From Xylophilus rhododendri (GTDB lineage Bacteria; Pseudomonadota; Gammaproteobacteria; Burkholderiales; Burkholderiaceae_C): DNA of 64,000 bases. The stretch is from positions 1,302,001 to 1,366,000 of the forward strand of contig NZ_CP047650.1 of the NCBI RefSeq assembly GCF_009906855.1. The letters are read 5' to 3'. Both the position numbers and the translations under genes were made by a program. The notes under the pieces were generated by a model. It ran no database searches. It saw nothing but the letters and a program-made list of their open reading frames with translations, and was not told the DNA's origin. Shown here in pieces: positions 28,299 through 36,963 of the stretch (its first letter is position 1; the number at the start of each line of letters is the position of its first letter).

Positions 28299-29155
28299 GC
28301 ACCGATTTCAAGACCCGGCTCCAGTCGCCCGCCATCGTCACCGCCCCGGGCGTGTACGACGCCTTCTCCGCCCTGCTGGTGGAGCAGGCCGGCTTCGAGG
28401 CCGCCTACCTCTCCGGCGCCAGCATTGCCTACACCCGTTTCGGCCGGCCCGACATCGGCCTGCTCTCGCTGGACGACGTGGCCAATGTCACCGGCAACAT
28501 CCGCGAGCGGGTCGGCCTGCACCTGATCGTGGATGCCGATACCGGCTTCGGCAACGCCCTCAACGTGCAGCGCACGGTGCGCCTGCTGGAGCGCGCCGGC
28601 GCCACGGCCATCCAGCTGGAGGACCAGACCAGCCCCAAGCGCTGCGGCCACCTCGACGGCAAGACCATCATCTCCAGCACCGAGATGGCCGGCAAGATCC
28701 GCGCGGCCTGCGATGCGCGGCGCGATGCCGGCACCCTCATCATCGCCCGCACCGATGCGGTGGCGGTCGAAGGCCTGGAGCCCGCTCTGGAGCGCGCCGA
28801 GCGTTATGCCGAGGCCGGCGCCGACGTGCTCTTCGTCGAGGCCCTGCGCACCCAGGCGGACATGGCCACCGCTCTGCAGCGCCTGTCGCACCGCGCACCC
28901 ATGCTGGCCAATATGGTCGAAGGCGGCAAGACGCCCATCCTGCCCGGCGAGCAGCTGCAGGCCCTGGGCTACCGCATCGCAATCTTCCCCGGCGGCACGG
29001 TGCGTGCGCTCAGCTTCGCGCTGCAGGGCTACCTGGCCAGCCTGCGCGAGCACGGCACCACCGAACCCTGGTGGCCGCAAATGCTGCAGTTCGACCGGCT
29101 CAACCAGGTGATCGGCACGCCCGAGATGCTGGCCAGCGGCAAGAAGTACGAATAG
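28295..29155 (+). CDS. Isocitrate lyase/PEP mutase-family lyase
   Basis: 286 residues. The metal site DADTGFGN (80-87) and the catalytic loop SPKRCGH with Cys117 show a C-C bond lyase rather than a phosphonomutase. Relatives cleave 2-methylisocitrate, 2,3-dimethylmalate or oxaloacetate. In an operon with an aconitase-like hydratase the likely reaction is cleavage of a substituted malate to pyruvate/propionate-type products, as for 2,3-dimethylmalate lyase of nicotinate fermenters. The exact substrate is not proven. Confidence 0.85.
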   Translation: MSTDFKTRLQSPAIVTAPGVYDAFSALLVEQAGFEAAYLSGASIAYTRFGRPDIGLLSLDDVANVTGNIRERVGLHLIVDADTGFGNALNVQRTVRLLERAGATAIQLEDQTSPKRCGHLDGKTIISSTEMAGKIRAACDARRDAGTLIIARTDAVAVEGLEPALERAERYAEAGADVLFVEALRTQADMATALQRLSHRAPMLANMVEGGKTPILPGEQLQALGYRIAIFPGGTVRALSFALQGYLASLREHGTTEPWWPQMLQFDRLNQVIGTPEMLASGKKYE

Positions 29156-29186
29156 CCGCTTCGGCCCCGGGGCTACAGTGCCGGCC

Positions 29187-29969
29187 ATGCCCACTGCCGA
29201 CACCGCCCTGCCCCGCTTCCACCAGCTGCGCCTGATCCTGCGCGAGCGGCTGAAGACCGGCGTCTACCCGCAAGGCCTGCCGCTGCCGGGCGAACGCCTG
29301 CTGGCCGAGGAATTCGGCGTGGCCCGTGTCACCGTGCGCTCGGCCCTGGCCCGGCTGGAGGAGGAAGGCCTGGTGCTGCGCCTGCGCGGCAAGGGCACGC
29401 TGCCGGCGGCGCAGGCCGAGCTGCCGCCCCACCTGAAGCTGCGTGGCGGCCTGCTGGACAACATCGTCACTATGGGCCTGCGCACCCGCGTGACGGTGCT
29501 GGAGCGCCGGCTGATCGCCGCCCCCTCGCATGCCGCCGAGGCGCTGCAACTCGCCCCCGGCACCCGGGTGCTGAAGGTGGTGCGGGTGCGCAGGTTCAAG
29601 GGCCAGCCGATCGCCTATACGGAAGTCTTCCTGCCGCAGGACCTGGCGCCGGCGGTGGAGAAGACCGTGCTGCAGGAAATGCCGATGCTGGTGGCGCTGG
29701 AGCGGCACGGCGTGCGGGTGGTGTCGGCCGACCAGACCCTGGGCGCCGCCCTGGCCGACCTGCATGTGGCCGAGGCCCTGCGGGTGGCGGCCGGCGTGCC
29801 GCTGCTGCGGGTGTCGCGGGTGGCGGTGGACGACCAGGGGCGGCCGGTGCAGTTCCTCACGGGGCTCTATCACCCGGAGCGCTATGAGTACCACATGCAG
29901 CTGTCGCGGGTGGGGGATGCGACCAAGGTGTGGATTGAGAACGATCGGCCACCCGAGGCGGCCGGCTAG
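29187..29969 (+). CDS. GntR-family regulator (HutC/UTRA subfamily)
   Basis: 260 residues: an N-terminal winged HTH (GLPLPGERLLAEEFGVARVTVRSALARL) and a C-terminal UTRA ligand domain (about 95-250) with RVRRFKGQPIAYTEVFLP. It follows the lyase after 31 bases on the same strand and so probably controls its own operon. A GTG at 29178 is an alternative start; the ATG at 29187 is preferred. Confidence 0.88.
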   Translation: MPTADTALPRFHQLRLILRERLKTGVYPQGLPLPGERLLAEEFGVARVTVRSALARLEEEGLVLRLRGKGTLPAAQAELPPHLKLRGGLLDNIVTMGLRTRVTVLERRLIAAPSHAAEALQLAPGTRVLKVVRVRRFKGQPIAYTEVFLPQDLAPAVEKTVLQEMPMLVALERHGVRVVSADQTLGAALADLHVAEALRVAAGVPLLRVSRVAVDDQGRPVQFLTGLYHPERYEYHMQLSRVGDATKVWIENDRPPEAAG

Positions 29970-29971
29970 CG

Positions 29972-29991
29972 CATCACCCAATCAGGTGATG
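29972..29991. terminator. Hairpin after the GntR gene
   Basis: Perfect 7-bp arms CATCACC and GGTGATG around six bases begin 2 bases after the GntR stop. No U-run follows, so termination is uncertain. The region just beyond (about 29993-30030) is markedly A/T-rich and may hold the promoter of the patatin operon. Confidence 0.35.
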
Positions 29992-30045
29992 GACAAAAAT
30001 TTGAAATAAATTGAAACTAATGTTTGGTGGCGGCCGGGCGCGGAG

Positions 30046-33000
30046 ATGACACCGCGTCCGATCGCCGGAGCGCTTGCAAACGACCTCTACGAGGTAGCTA
30101 TGGCTAGCCGACGGCTCAAACAGACACCTCGGGACGAGACCCTGGACTGGCGGAACGTCCTTCTCGCTGAGTACGCCCATTTGTTCCCGGGTAGTGCCTG
30201 GACGGCTCCGGACACACGCCGATTGGAAGAACGCTTCGAACACATGGGCCCGGATGCCGAACACCCCGCCCCGTCCGCGCTCTGCCTGTCGGGCGGCGGC
30301 ATCCGGAGTGCCACATTCAGCCTGGGCGTATTGCAGTGGATGGCCCAGAAGGGACAGCTGCAGGACATGCACTATGTCTCGACGGTCAGCGGCGGTGGCT
30401 ACATAGGCAGTTGGCTGGTCAACTCGCTGGTACAGGCACGGAACCGAGGCGAGGATGCCCTGGAGTGGCTGAACAGCATGGCCCGCGGCTGCGGCGCGGC
30501 CAAGCCGGAAGACGGCCGACCGCCGGATCCGGTGGCCCAGCTGCGCGCCTTCAGCAACTACCTCAGCCCGACCGGCGGGCTCTCCGGCGATGCGTTCAGC
30601 CTAGTGGCGATCTTCGTGCGCAACTTGCTGCTCAACGTGCTGGTCTGGCTGCCGCTGCTGGCCGCCGCCGTAGCGCTTCCGCGCTTCTACGTCGCGTTGC
30701 TCGGTACGCCAATGCCCCCTTTCTCCGAGACGGTATGGGCCTTCGTGATCCCGGTCGTGATGGCGCACATCGTCGCAGGCATCGCCTACGTGGCGGCCGA
30801 TCTGCCCACCTTTCATCCGCCCGGCAAGCCCGCAACGCCGGAACGCCGCAGCCGTTTGCGCAGCAGATTCCGCCGGTGGGCTTTCCTGCTCATCGTCGGT
30901 GCAGCCGTGCTGCTGAGCGTGCTGGGCGCCTGGCAGGCCGATCTGCGCGCGGTCCACTGGAGCGTCTTCGTCGGTGCAGGCGTCGGCGCACACCTGCTGG
31001 GGGCCAGCCTTGGTGCCCTGGCCCGCATCTCCCGCGGCACGCCGACACGCACCAAGACGGCGCGCGGCGCAGCAGCCGTGATCGCCGTGGGCGCACTCGG
31101 AGGCGCGCTCAGCTACCTGGTGCTGGCCCAGCTCGGCGCACCGGACGACGGCCCGCCCACCACCGACCAGCAACGCCTGCTCTATGCCACTTTCGCGGTG
31201 CCGGCCATGACCGCTGCCTTCTGGCTGGCGATGACGCTGTACGCCGGCCTGATGAGCCAGGACACCAGCGAGAGCGACCGCGAATGGTGGGCCCGCGCCA
31301 CGGCGCAGTGGCTGAAGTTCTCCCTGGGCTGGATGGCCGCCTTCGGCCTGGTGATCTGGCTGCCGCTGCCCATCCTGGACCGGCTCGGCGCGCAGGGGCC
31401 TACCGCTGTGCAGTTCGGTTTGGGCAGCGGCGTGCTGGGCGTGCTCACCAGCCTGCTCGGCTACTGGAGCAAGAACTACGACGAAGTCAAGCGCAAGGCG
31501 CAGAGCGTGGTCAACGCCACCGGCATCAAGCTGCTCGAGCTGATGGCCGGCCTGGTCGTGCTGACGGTGCTGCTGGCCATCTCCCTGGGCTGGAGCGCCG
31601 CGCTGGACCGCTGCCACCACTGGGACTGGACGGAGCGGATCTGCCTTCGCGACATCTCCGCCGAGACCAACTTCCTGCGTGAACAAACCGCCCTCGTTGC
31701 CGAGAGCGAACAGAGCGCCCGGGACGCGGCACAGCAAGGCCAGGCAGGCCGGCAAACGGTACAGGACGCAGAATCCCTTGGCGTCGACCCCTATGGTCTG
31801 CGGGTAGGCGGATCGGCCGCAGCCCGGGTCTATCGCCATGTGCTGCTGGCGGCCGAATGGTGGGTGCCGCTCGGCGCGGGACTGAGCCTGCTGCTGTTGG
31901 CGGGCCTGTTCGCCTGGCGCATGGGAGCCAACAATTTTTCACTGCATGGCATGTACGGCAACCGCCTGGTGCGGGCCTACCTCGGCACCGGCCGGCAAGA
32001 GCGCAAACCGCACTGGTTCACCGACTTCGACGAGGAGGACAACCCACCGCTGAGCGACTTCGAGGCGCCGCTGGACCTGACGCCCCACGCCCACGCGCAA
32101 AAACAGGCCCGCCAACCGCGTCTGTACCCGGTGATCAACATGGCCCTGAACATGGTCCGGCCCACACCGGAGCGGCTCGACTGGCAGCAGCGCAAGGCGG
32201 CCCCCTTCATTGCCACGCCCATGCACTGCGGCGCCTTCAACGTCGGCTTCCGTTCAAGTAAGACCTACATGGGCGGCATGCAACTCGGCCGGGCGATGAC
32301 TATCTCCGGCGCCGCGGCCACCCCCAACATGGGCTACCACAGCTCGCCGCTGGTGGGCTTCGTGATGACGCTGTTCAACGTCCGGCTGGGCTGGTGGGCC
32401 CCCCACCCCGAACGCCGGTACTGGAACCAGAAGCAGCCGCCGCTGGGCATCGAGGTCAACCTCGCCGAAGCCTTCGGTTCGACCGGCGAGGACGAAGACT
32501 TCGTCTACCTCTCGGACGGCGGCCATTTCGACAACCTGGGCCTGTTCGAAATGGTGCGCCGGCGCTGCCGCCGCATCGTGGTGGTCGACGCGACCTGCGA
32601 CGGCCGCTACCAGTGGGCCGACCTGCTCGACGTGGTGCGCAAGATACGGGTGGATCTTGGCATCGAGATCGGGCTGCCGGCCGTGCTGCCCGGCCCTGGC
32701 CGCGCCAGCGAATTCCAGCGTTTTCTGGAGGCTCCCATCTGCTACTCCGCACGCGACGGAAGCCATCCGGACGCAGACGGCAAGCTGGTGGTGCTCAAGC
32801 CTATGCTGCTGCGCGACCACGACGCGCCCGAACTCGCCGCCTATGCCGACATGAGCGCTGCGCCCGGCAGCGCGCTGGACGATCCCCGGCGCTTCCCGCA
32901 CCAGACCACCGCCGATCCCTTCTTTGACGAACGGCAGTTCGAAAGCTACCGGCTGCTGGGCTACCTGACTGCCGAAGCGGCGCTGGGCGAGCAGCGTGGC

Positions 33001-33693
33001 ATTTGGGCCTGGCCCAAGGAGACGACGCCGCCGCCCCGGGCCTTGGCACCGGCCGTCCCGGTCGCGGCAGCGATGCGGCCGATGGCGACGGGCGTGGGCC
33101 TGGGTCAGGCCGTGGGGCAGTGGAGTCACAGCGCCGCGCTGGCGGCGGCGCTCACCGTCGGCGGCACGCTGGGCGTGGCCGGCACGGTGGCGCTGGCCCC
33201 GGCCGAAATATCGCTCTCCGCGGCCGACCGCACGCTGCTGCGTGAAGGCCTGTCGATGCGCATGGAGGCCGCCCCCCTGCGGCTGGATCCCGGCGACCTC
33301 CAGGCCCTTCGGCAGCGCGATGCGATCAACGTGGATGCCTCTTCGATCCTGACGTCGGCGACAGAGCTGAGCAAGGCCGCGAAGGACATCTCCTCCGCAG
33401 CAGACCGGCTCCAGCAGGCGCGGACGGACGCAGAGGCCGTCAAAACGATCATCACCCGACTGCAGACACTTGATGAGTGGATCCAGAAACTCACGCTCGC
33501 CATCGGCACCGGTGGTGCGTCTTCGAGCAAGGCGCTGGCAGCCACCATCGCCGACCTCAACGTCACGCTCGCGGACCTGAACAAGAAGCTGCCCGCCGAA
33601 CCCGGCCTGACCAAGGCCATCGACGACCTGAAGAATTCGATCAAAGACATCGGACCGCGCCGTAATGTGCGCGGGCAGGAAGGCTCACGATGA
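30046..33693 (+). CDS. Giant membrane patatin-like phospholipase
   Basis: 1215 residues. The patatin domain is split: the oxyanion loop LSGGGIRS (81-88) and nucleophile Ser115 (TVSGGGYIG) are N-terminal; about ten hydrophobic segments occupy residues ~180-630; the catalytic Asp824 (LSDGGHFDNLG) comes after them. A further hydrophobic stretch (~1035-1055) and a coiled-coil tail (~1080-1200) end the protein. It should be an inner-membrane acyl hydrolase acting on lipids. The nucleophile elbow has Thr where the usual GxSxG has Gly. An alternative start at 30100 has a better Shine-Dalgarno (GAGG). The next gene overlaps its stop. Confidence 0.85.
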   Translation: MTPRPIAGALANDLYEVAMASRRLKQTPRDETLDWRNVLLAEYAHLFPGSAWTAPDTRRLEERFEHMGPDAEHPAPSALCLSGGGIRSATFSLGVLQWMAQKGQLQDMHYVSTVSGGGYIGSWLVNSLVQARNRGEDALEWLNSMARGCGAAKPEDGRPPDPVAQLRAFSNYLSPTGGLSGDAFSLVAIFVRNLLLNVLVWLPLLAAAVALPRFYVALLGTPMPPFSETVWAFVIPVVMAHIVAGIAYVAADLPTFHPPGKPATPERRSRLRSRFRRWAFLLIVGAAVLLSVLGAWQADLRAVHWSVFVGAGVGAHLLGASLGALARISRGTPTRTKTARGAAAVIAVGALGGALSYLVLAQLGAPDDGPPTTDQQRLLYATFAVPAMTAAFWLAMTLYAGLMSQDTSESDREWWARATAQWLKFSLGWMAAFGLVIWLPLPILDRLGAQGPTAVQFGLGSGVLGVLTSLLGYWSKNYDEVKRKAQSVVNATGIKLLELMAGLVVLTVLLAISLGWSAALDRCHHWDWTERICLRDISAETNFLREQTALVAESEQSARDAAQQGQAGRQTVQDAESLGVDPYGLRVGGSAAARVYRHVLLAAEWWVPLGAGLSLLLLAGLFAWRMGANNFSLHGMYGNRLVRAYLGTGRQERKPHWFTDFDEEDNPPLSDFEAPLDLTPHAHAQKQARQPRLYPVINMALNMVRPTPERLDWQQRKAAPFIATPMHCGAFNVGFRSSKTYMGGMQLGRAMTISGAAATPNMGYHSSPLVGFVMTLFNVRLGWWAPHPERRYWNQKQPPLGIEVNLAEAFGSTGEDEDFVYLSDGGHFDNLGLFEMVRRRCRRIVVVDATCDGRYQWADLLDVVRKIRVDLGIEIGLPAVLPGPGRASEFQRFLEAPICYSARDGSHPDADGKLVVLKPMLLRDHDAPELAAYADMSAAPGSALDDPRRFPHQTTADPFFDERQFESYRLLGYLTAEAALGEQRGIWAWPKETTPPPRALAPAVPVAAAMRPMATGVGLGQAVGQWSHSAALAAALTVGGTLGVAGTVALAPAEISLSAADRTLLREGLSMRMEAAPLRLDPGDLQALRQRDAINVDASSILTSATELSKAAKDISSAADRLQQARTDAEAVKTIITRLQTLDEWIQKLTLAIGTGGASSSKALAATIADLNVTLADLNKKLPAEPGLTKAIDDLKNSIKDIGPRRNVRGQEGSR

Positions 33694-34160
33694 AACCCGC
33701 CGCTTCGACCGCGCTGCTGCTGGCGCTGGTGTTGACCCTGGCCGGCTGCTCGACGACGCCACCTTCTTGCGAGCCGTTCCGGGCCGCGTGGTACCTGGGC
33801 CCCGACACCGATGCCAGCGGAAGCACTGCGCCGGCGCTCTATCTGGCCTTGCTCAACGAAGGGCAAGGCCAGATGGCAGTGGAGCATCTCGCTGTCAATC
33901 CGGACATCGGCTCGCAGCCGGCGTTCGAAAAGGCGTACAGCGAAAGTCTGCGCCCCGGTGACCTTCGACTCTTTCACCTGAATCGAGAACTGCCGCCGTC
34001 CAGCATTCAGTGCTGGTTGCCGGTGGCGGTCACGCTGACCTGCACGCGGGGTGAACTCAAAGGCAAACGAACCGAGGCCGTTTCCGGCGCGCTGCCCAAT
34101 TACCTGCACGCGTACTGGCTGGACAAATGCATGCTCCCCAAGAAGGCCAATCCCTCATGA
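33690..34160 (+). CDS. Unknown lipoprotein in patatin operon
   Basis: 156 residues with a signal peptide and lipobox LTLAGC (about residues 15-20). The mature part has four further cysteines and no recognised domain. It overlaps the patatin stop by 4 bases (ATGA) and the next gene by 4, so expression is coupled. It may be an accessory or envelope anchor for the patatin; that is inference. Confidence 0.75.
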   Translation: MKPAASTALLLALVLTLAGCSTTPPSCEPFRAAWYLGPDTDASGSTAPALYLALLNEGQGQMAVEHLAVNPDIGSQPAFEKAYSESLRPGDLRLFHLNRELPPSSIQCWLPVAVTLTCTRGELKGKRTEAVSGALPNYLHAYWLDKCMLPKKANPS

Positions 34161-34924
34161 ACCGGCGCATCGCTCCTGCCCTGCTGGCCGCCGCGTCGCT
34201 TGCCGTGACGACCGCCGCCTGGCCCGCCGAAGCCGCTCGGCCTGCGCCGCGGCCGCAAAGCGTTTCACAGCGCCTGCAACAACATTTCGTCGCCACCGTG
34301 GAGGGCTGGCGCAAGGTCCGGCTGCGCCCGCTGGAGGCCACCGTGGAGTCCAAGGACCAGAAACCGACCGAGCGGCAGGCCACCCAGAAACGTCTGTACG
34401 AGCAGGTGGAGATCGTGGTCGTTCCAACGCCCATTCCGATCATGCGTTCGCAGCAACGCATCAATGGCAGCACCGTCTACGTTAGCGCCGGCTGGCTCAG
34501 CATGGTCAACGAAATGCTCTGGGCGGGCGAACTGCATCTGCCGGCCGCGCAGAAGGGGGCGCCGGGCAGTAGCTGCCTGACGGCCTACCAGGACACGCTT
34601 TTCCGCTATGCGATGAACCAGGACCGCGTGCAGTCCGAGGCCTTTCCCCGGGTCGCGGCGCTTTTCGAGACACGCTGCGAGCCGCCGCGAGGCGACGACC
34701 CCGAACGCTTCGCGCGCAAGCAGCGCATCGACGCAGCATTCGAGCAGACTACCGTGCGGTTCATGGACCGCGAGATGGATACGCTCTTCGAGCGCAATAA
34801 CGCAGGCCCGGGTCCGGACGGCGCCGACAGGCCGCGCTGCCCGCCAGACGCCACAGCCCGGTATCCGCTGAGAACCTGGTGCTGGCTGGAGACGCACGAT
34901 TTCCTGCTGCGGTCGGTCGAGTAG
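34157..34924 (+). CDS. Unknown periplasmic protein in patatin operon
   Basis: 255 residues with a signal peptide ending AEA near residue 26. Cysteines at the C-terminal half (SSCLTAY, ETRCEPP, PRCPPD, WCWLE) suggest disulfides in the periplasm. The motif NGSTVYVSAGWLSMVNEMLWAGEL resembles the central helix of metallopeptidase-like folds, but no HExxH is present. Third gene of the coupled set with the patatin and lipoprotein. Confidence 0.7.
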   Translation: MNRRIAPALLAAASLAVTTAAWPAEAARPAPRPQSVSQRLQQHFVATVEGWRKVRLRPLEATVESKDQKPTERQATQKRLYEQVEIVVVPTPIPIMRSQQRINGSTVYVSAGWLSMVNEMLWAGELHLPAAQKGAPGSSCLTAYQDTLFRYAMNQDRVQSEAFPRVAALFETRCEPPRGDDPERFARKQRIDAAFEQTTVRFMDREMDTLFERNNAGPGPDGADRPRCPPDATARYPLRTWCWLETHDFLLRSVE

Positions 34925-34958
34925 CGCGGGAAGAACGAGCGGAACGCGGACAAGGCCC

Positions 34959-35887
34959 TCAGCGCACGTAGGGCTGCGTCAAATAAGCCGGCGCACTCTG
35001 CCGCCCCACCAGCCCCCCACAGCCAGCAAGGCCAGCAGATAAGGCAGCATGATCAGGATCGCATTAGGCACCTGGATCCCCAGCGCCGGCAGCTGGAACT
35101 GCAGCGCCGTGGCCGCGCCGAAGAGCAGGCAGGCCAGCAGCATGCGCCCCACTTTCCAGTTGCCAAAGATCACCGCCGCGATCGCCAGATAGCCCGCGCC
35201 ACTCGTCATGCCTTCGGTGAAGGTATGGATATCGCCGATCGACAGGAAACATCCGCCGATGGCCGACAGCACGCCGGTGAACACCACCGCGCCGTAGCGA
35301 ACGGCAGTGACCGACAACCCGGACTTGTCCACCGCCTTGGGCTCCGAGCCCGCCGAATGCAGGGCCAGGCCCAGCGCCGTGTAGCGCATCGTCCAGGCCA
35401 CCAGCGCGACGAGCGCCAGCGCCAGGTACACCAGCCAGACCTGGGTGAACACCGCGTCGCCGAACACCGGAATCTGCGACAGCAGCGGCGGATGCCACTT
35501 GTCGAAGCCCGGGACCTCGGCGCGCGAGCGGCCACCGAAGATCTCGCGATAGGCCAGCGTGGTCGCCCCCAGCACCAGGATGTTGATGCCGATGCCGGTC
35601 ACCACCTGGTTGGCCCGCAGCGTGATGCTGAGAAAGGCCTGCAGCAGCGCCACCGGCAGCACCGCCAGCACGCCTATCAGGAGGCCGAGCGCCGGGCTGC
35701 CGGTGTAGACCGCGCCGACCGCGCCGGCGAAGGCGCCGGTCAGCATCATCCCTTCCACACTCATGTTGAGCACACCCGCCCGCTCGCTGACCAGCTCGCC
35801 GGTGGCGCCCAGCAGCAGCGGCACCGCAAGGCGCAGGGTGGAGCCCGCGAAGACGGCGGCCATCGCGCCGCTGGCCGGATCGCTCAT
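34959..35887 (-). CDS. BMP-type nucleoside ABC transporter permease 2 (C-terminal frameshift)
   Basis: About 308 residues with 8-9 hydrophobic segments; NMSVEGMMLTGAF and RANQVVTGIGINIL are typical of NupQ/YufQ-like permeases. The called frame ends at 34979 in an atypical RRLI tail. In the alternative frame the family-like tail APAYLTQPYVR is present, ending at 34959. One extra base in the CCCCCC run at 35013-35018 joins them (AVGGLVGRQSAPAYL). I infer a homopolymer error. Its start overlaps permease 1. Confidence 0.85.
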
Positions 35888-36963
35888 CGTGCAGCTCCCT
35901 TCTTGTCCATCCAGCGGGCCGAGCCGGCCAGCGCCACGATGATCACGCCCTGGATCACCAGCACCAGCGAACTGGGCACATTGGCCGTCATTTCCATGTT
36001 GATGCCGCCTGAGCGGATGAAGCCAAAGAGCAGCGCACCCGCCACCACCCCGATGACCGAGCCGCGCGCCAGCAGGCCCACCACCAGACCGTCGAAGCCG
36101 TAGCCCGAGGAGAAGCCGGCCTTCAGGCTGTACTGCTCGCCCTGCAGCATCATCGATCCGGCCAGGCCGCCGAGCGCGCCGGCCGCGAAGAAAACGCCCA
36201 CGATGGCCGGCGCGATGGCGATGCCCGCCTTGCGTGCCGCCAAGGCATTGAGGCCCACGGCCTTCAGGCGCAAGCCGAACACCGTGCGGTGCAGCACCAC
36301 GGCCACCAGCACCGCCAGCACGATGCCCAGCGGCAGGCCCCAGTGCAGCGGCATGCCGGCGTCGCCGGTCAGCAGCGGGAGTTTGGTGGGATCGGGTATC
36401 TCCAGCGATTCCGGCAAGGTGCTGGAGCTGGTCATGGGCTGGCGCAGCAGGGCCTCGCTCTGCACGCTGCCGTAGAGCAGCCAGACGCCGATGAAGGACA
36501 GCATCAAACTGCTGATCACCTCGTTGGTGCCGACCTTCACCTTCAGCAGCCCGATCAGCGCGCCCCAGAGCCCGCCGCAGACGCAGGCCGCCAGCATCGG
36601 CAGCACGAAACCCAGGCCGACCGGCAACCCCGCCACGCCCGGATGCAGGCAGACGGCGGTGGCCGCGATGGCGCCGATGGCGATCTGCCCTTCCCCGCCC
36701 ACATTGGTGAGGTTGGCCCGGTTGGCCAGCACGAACCCCAGCCCCACCAGGGTGAAGACCAGGCTGCGGTTGATGGAGGCCGCCAGCGCATAGGGTGAGC
36801 CCCAGGCGCCGTCGGCGAAGGCGGCCACGGCATCGCCCATGGGCACGCCGATGGCGGCCACCAGCAGCAGGCCGAGCACCAGGGCGCCGACCACCGCGGC
36901 CAGGGACAGCAGCACCGCCCGCTGGTCCTGCAGGACATTCGTCCATCGTGTTGCTTGGTTCAT
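35884..36963 (-). CDS. BMP-type nucleoside ABC transporter permease 1
   Basis: 359 residues, about 9-10 hydrophobic segments. GLGFVLANRANLTNVGGEGQIAIGA and VKVGTNEVISSLMLSF are signatures of NupP/YufP-like permeases. It overlaps the ATPase gene and permease 2 by 4 bases each. The importer likely takes up nucleosides or related N-heterocycles. Confidence 0.9.
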   Translation of the reverse strand: MNQATRWTNVLQDQRAVLLSLAAVVGALVLGLLLVAAIGVPMGDAVAAFADGAWGSPYALAASINRSLVFTLVGLGFVLANRANLTNVGGEGQIAIGAIAATAVCLHPGVAGLPVGLGFVLPMLAACVCGGLWGALIGLLKVKVGTNEVISSLMLSFIGVWLLYGSVQSEALLRQPMTSSSTLPESLEIPDPTKLPLLTGDAGMPLHWGLPLGIVLAVLVAVVLHRTVFGLRLKAVGLNALAARKAGIAIAPAIVGVFFAAGALGGLAGSMMLQGEQYSLKAGFSSGYGFDGLVVGLLARGSVIGVVAGALLFGFIRSGGINMEMTANVPSSLVLVIQGVIIVALAGSARWMDKKGAAR

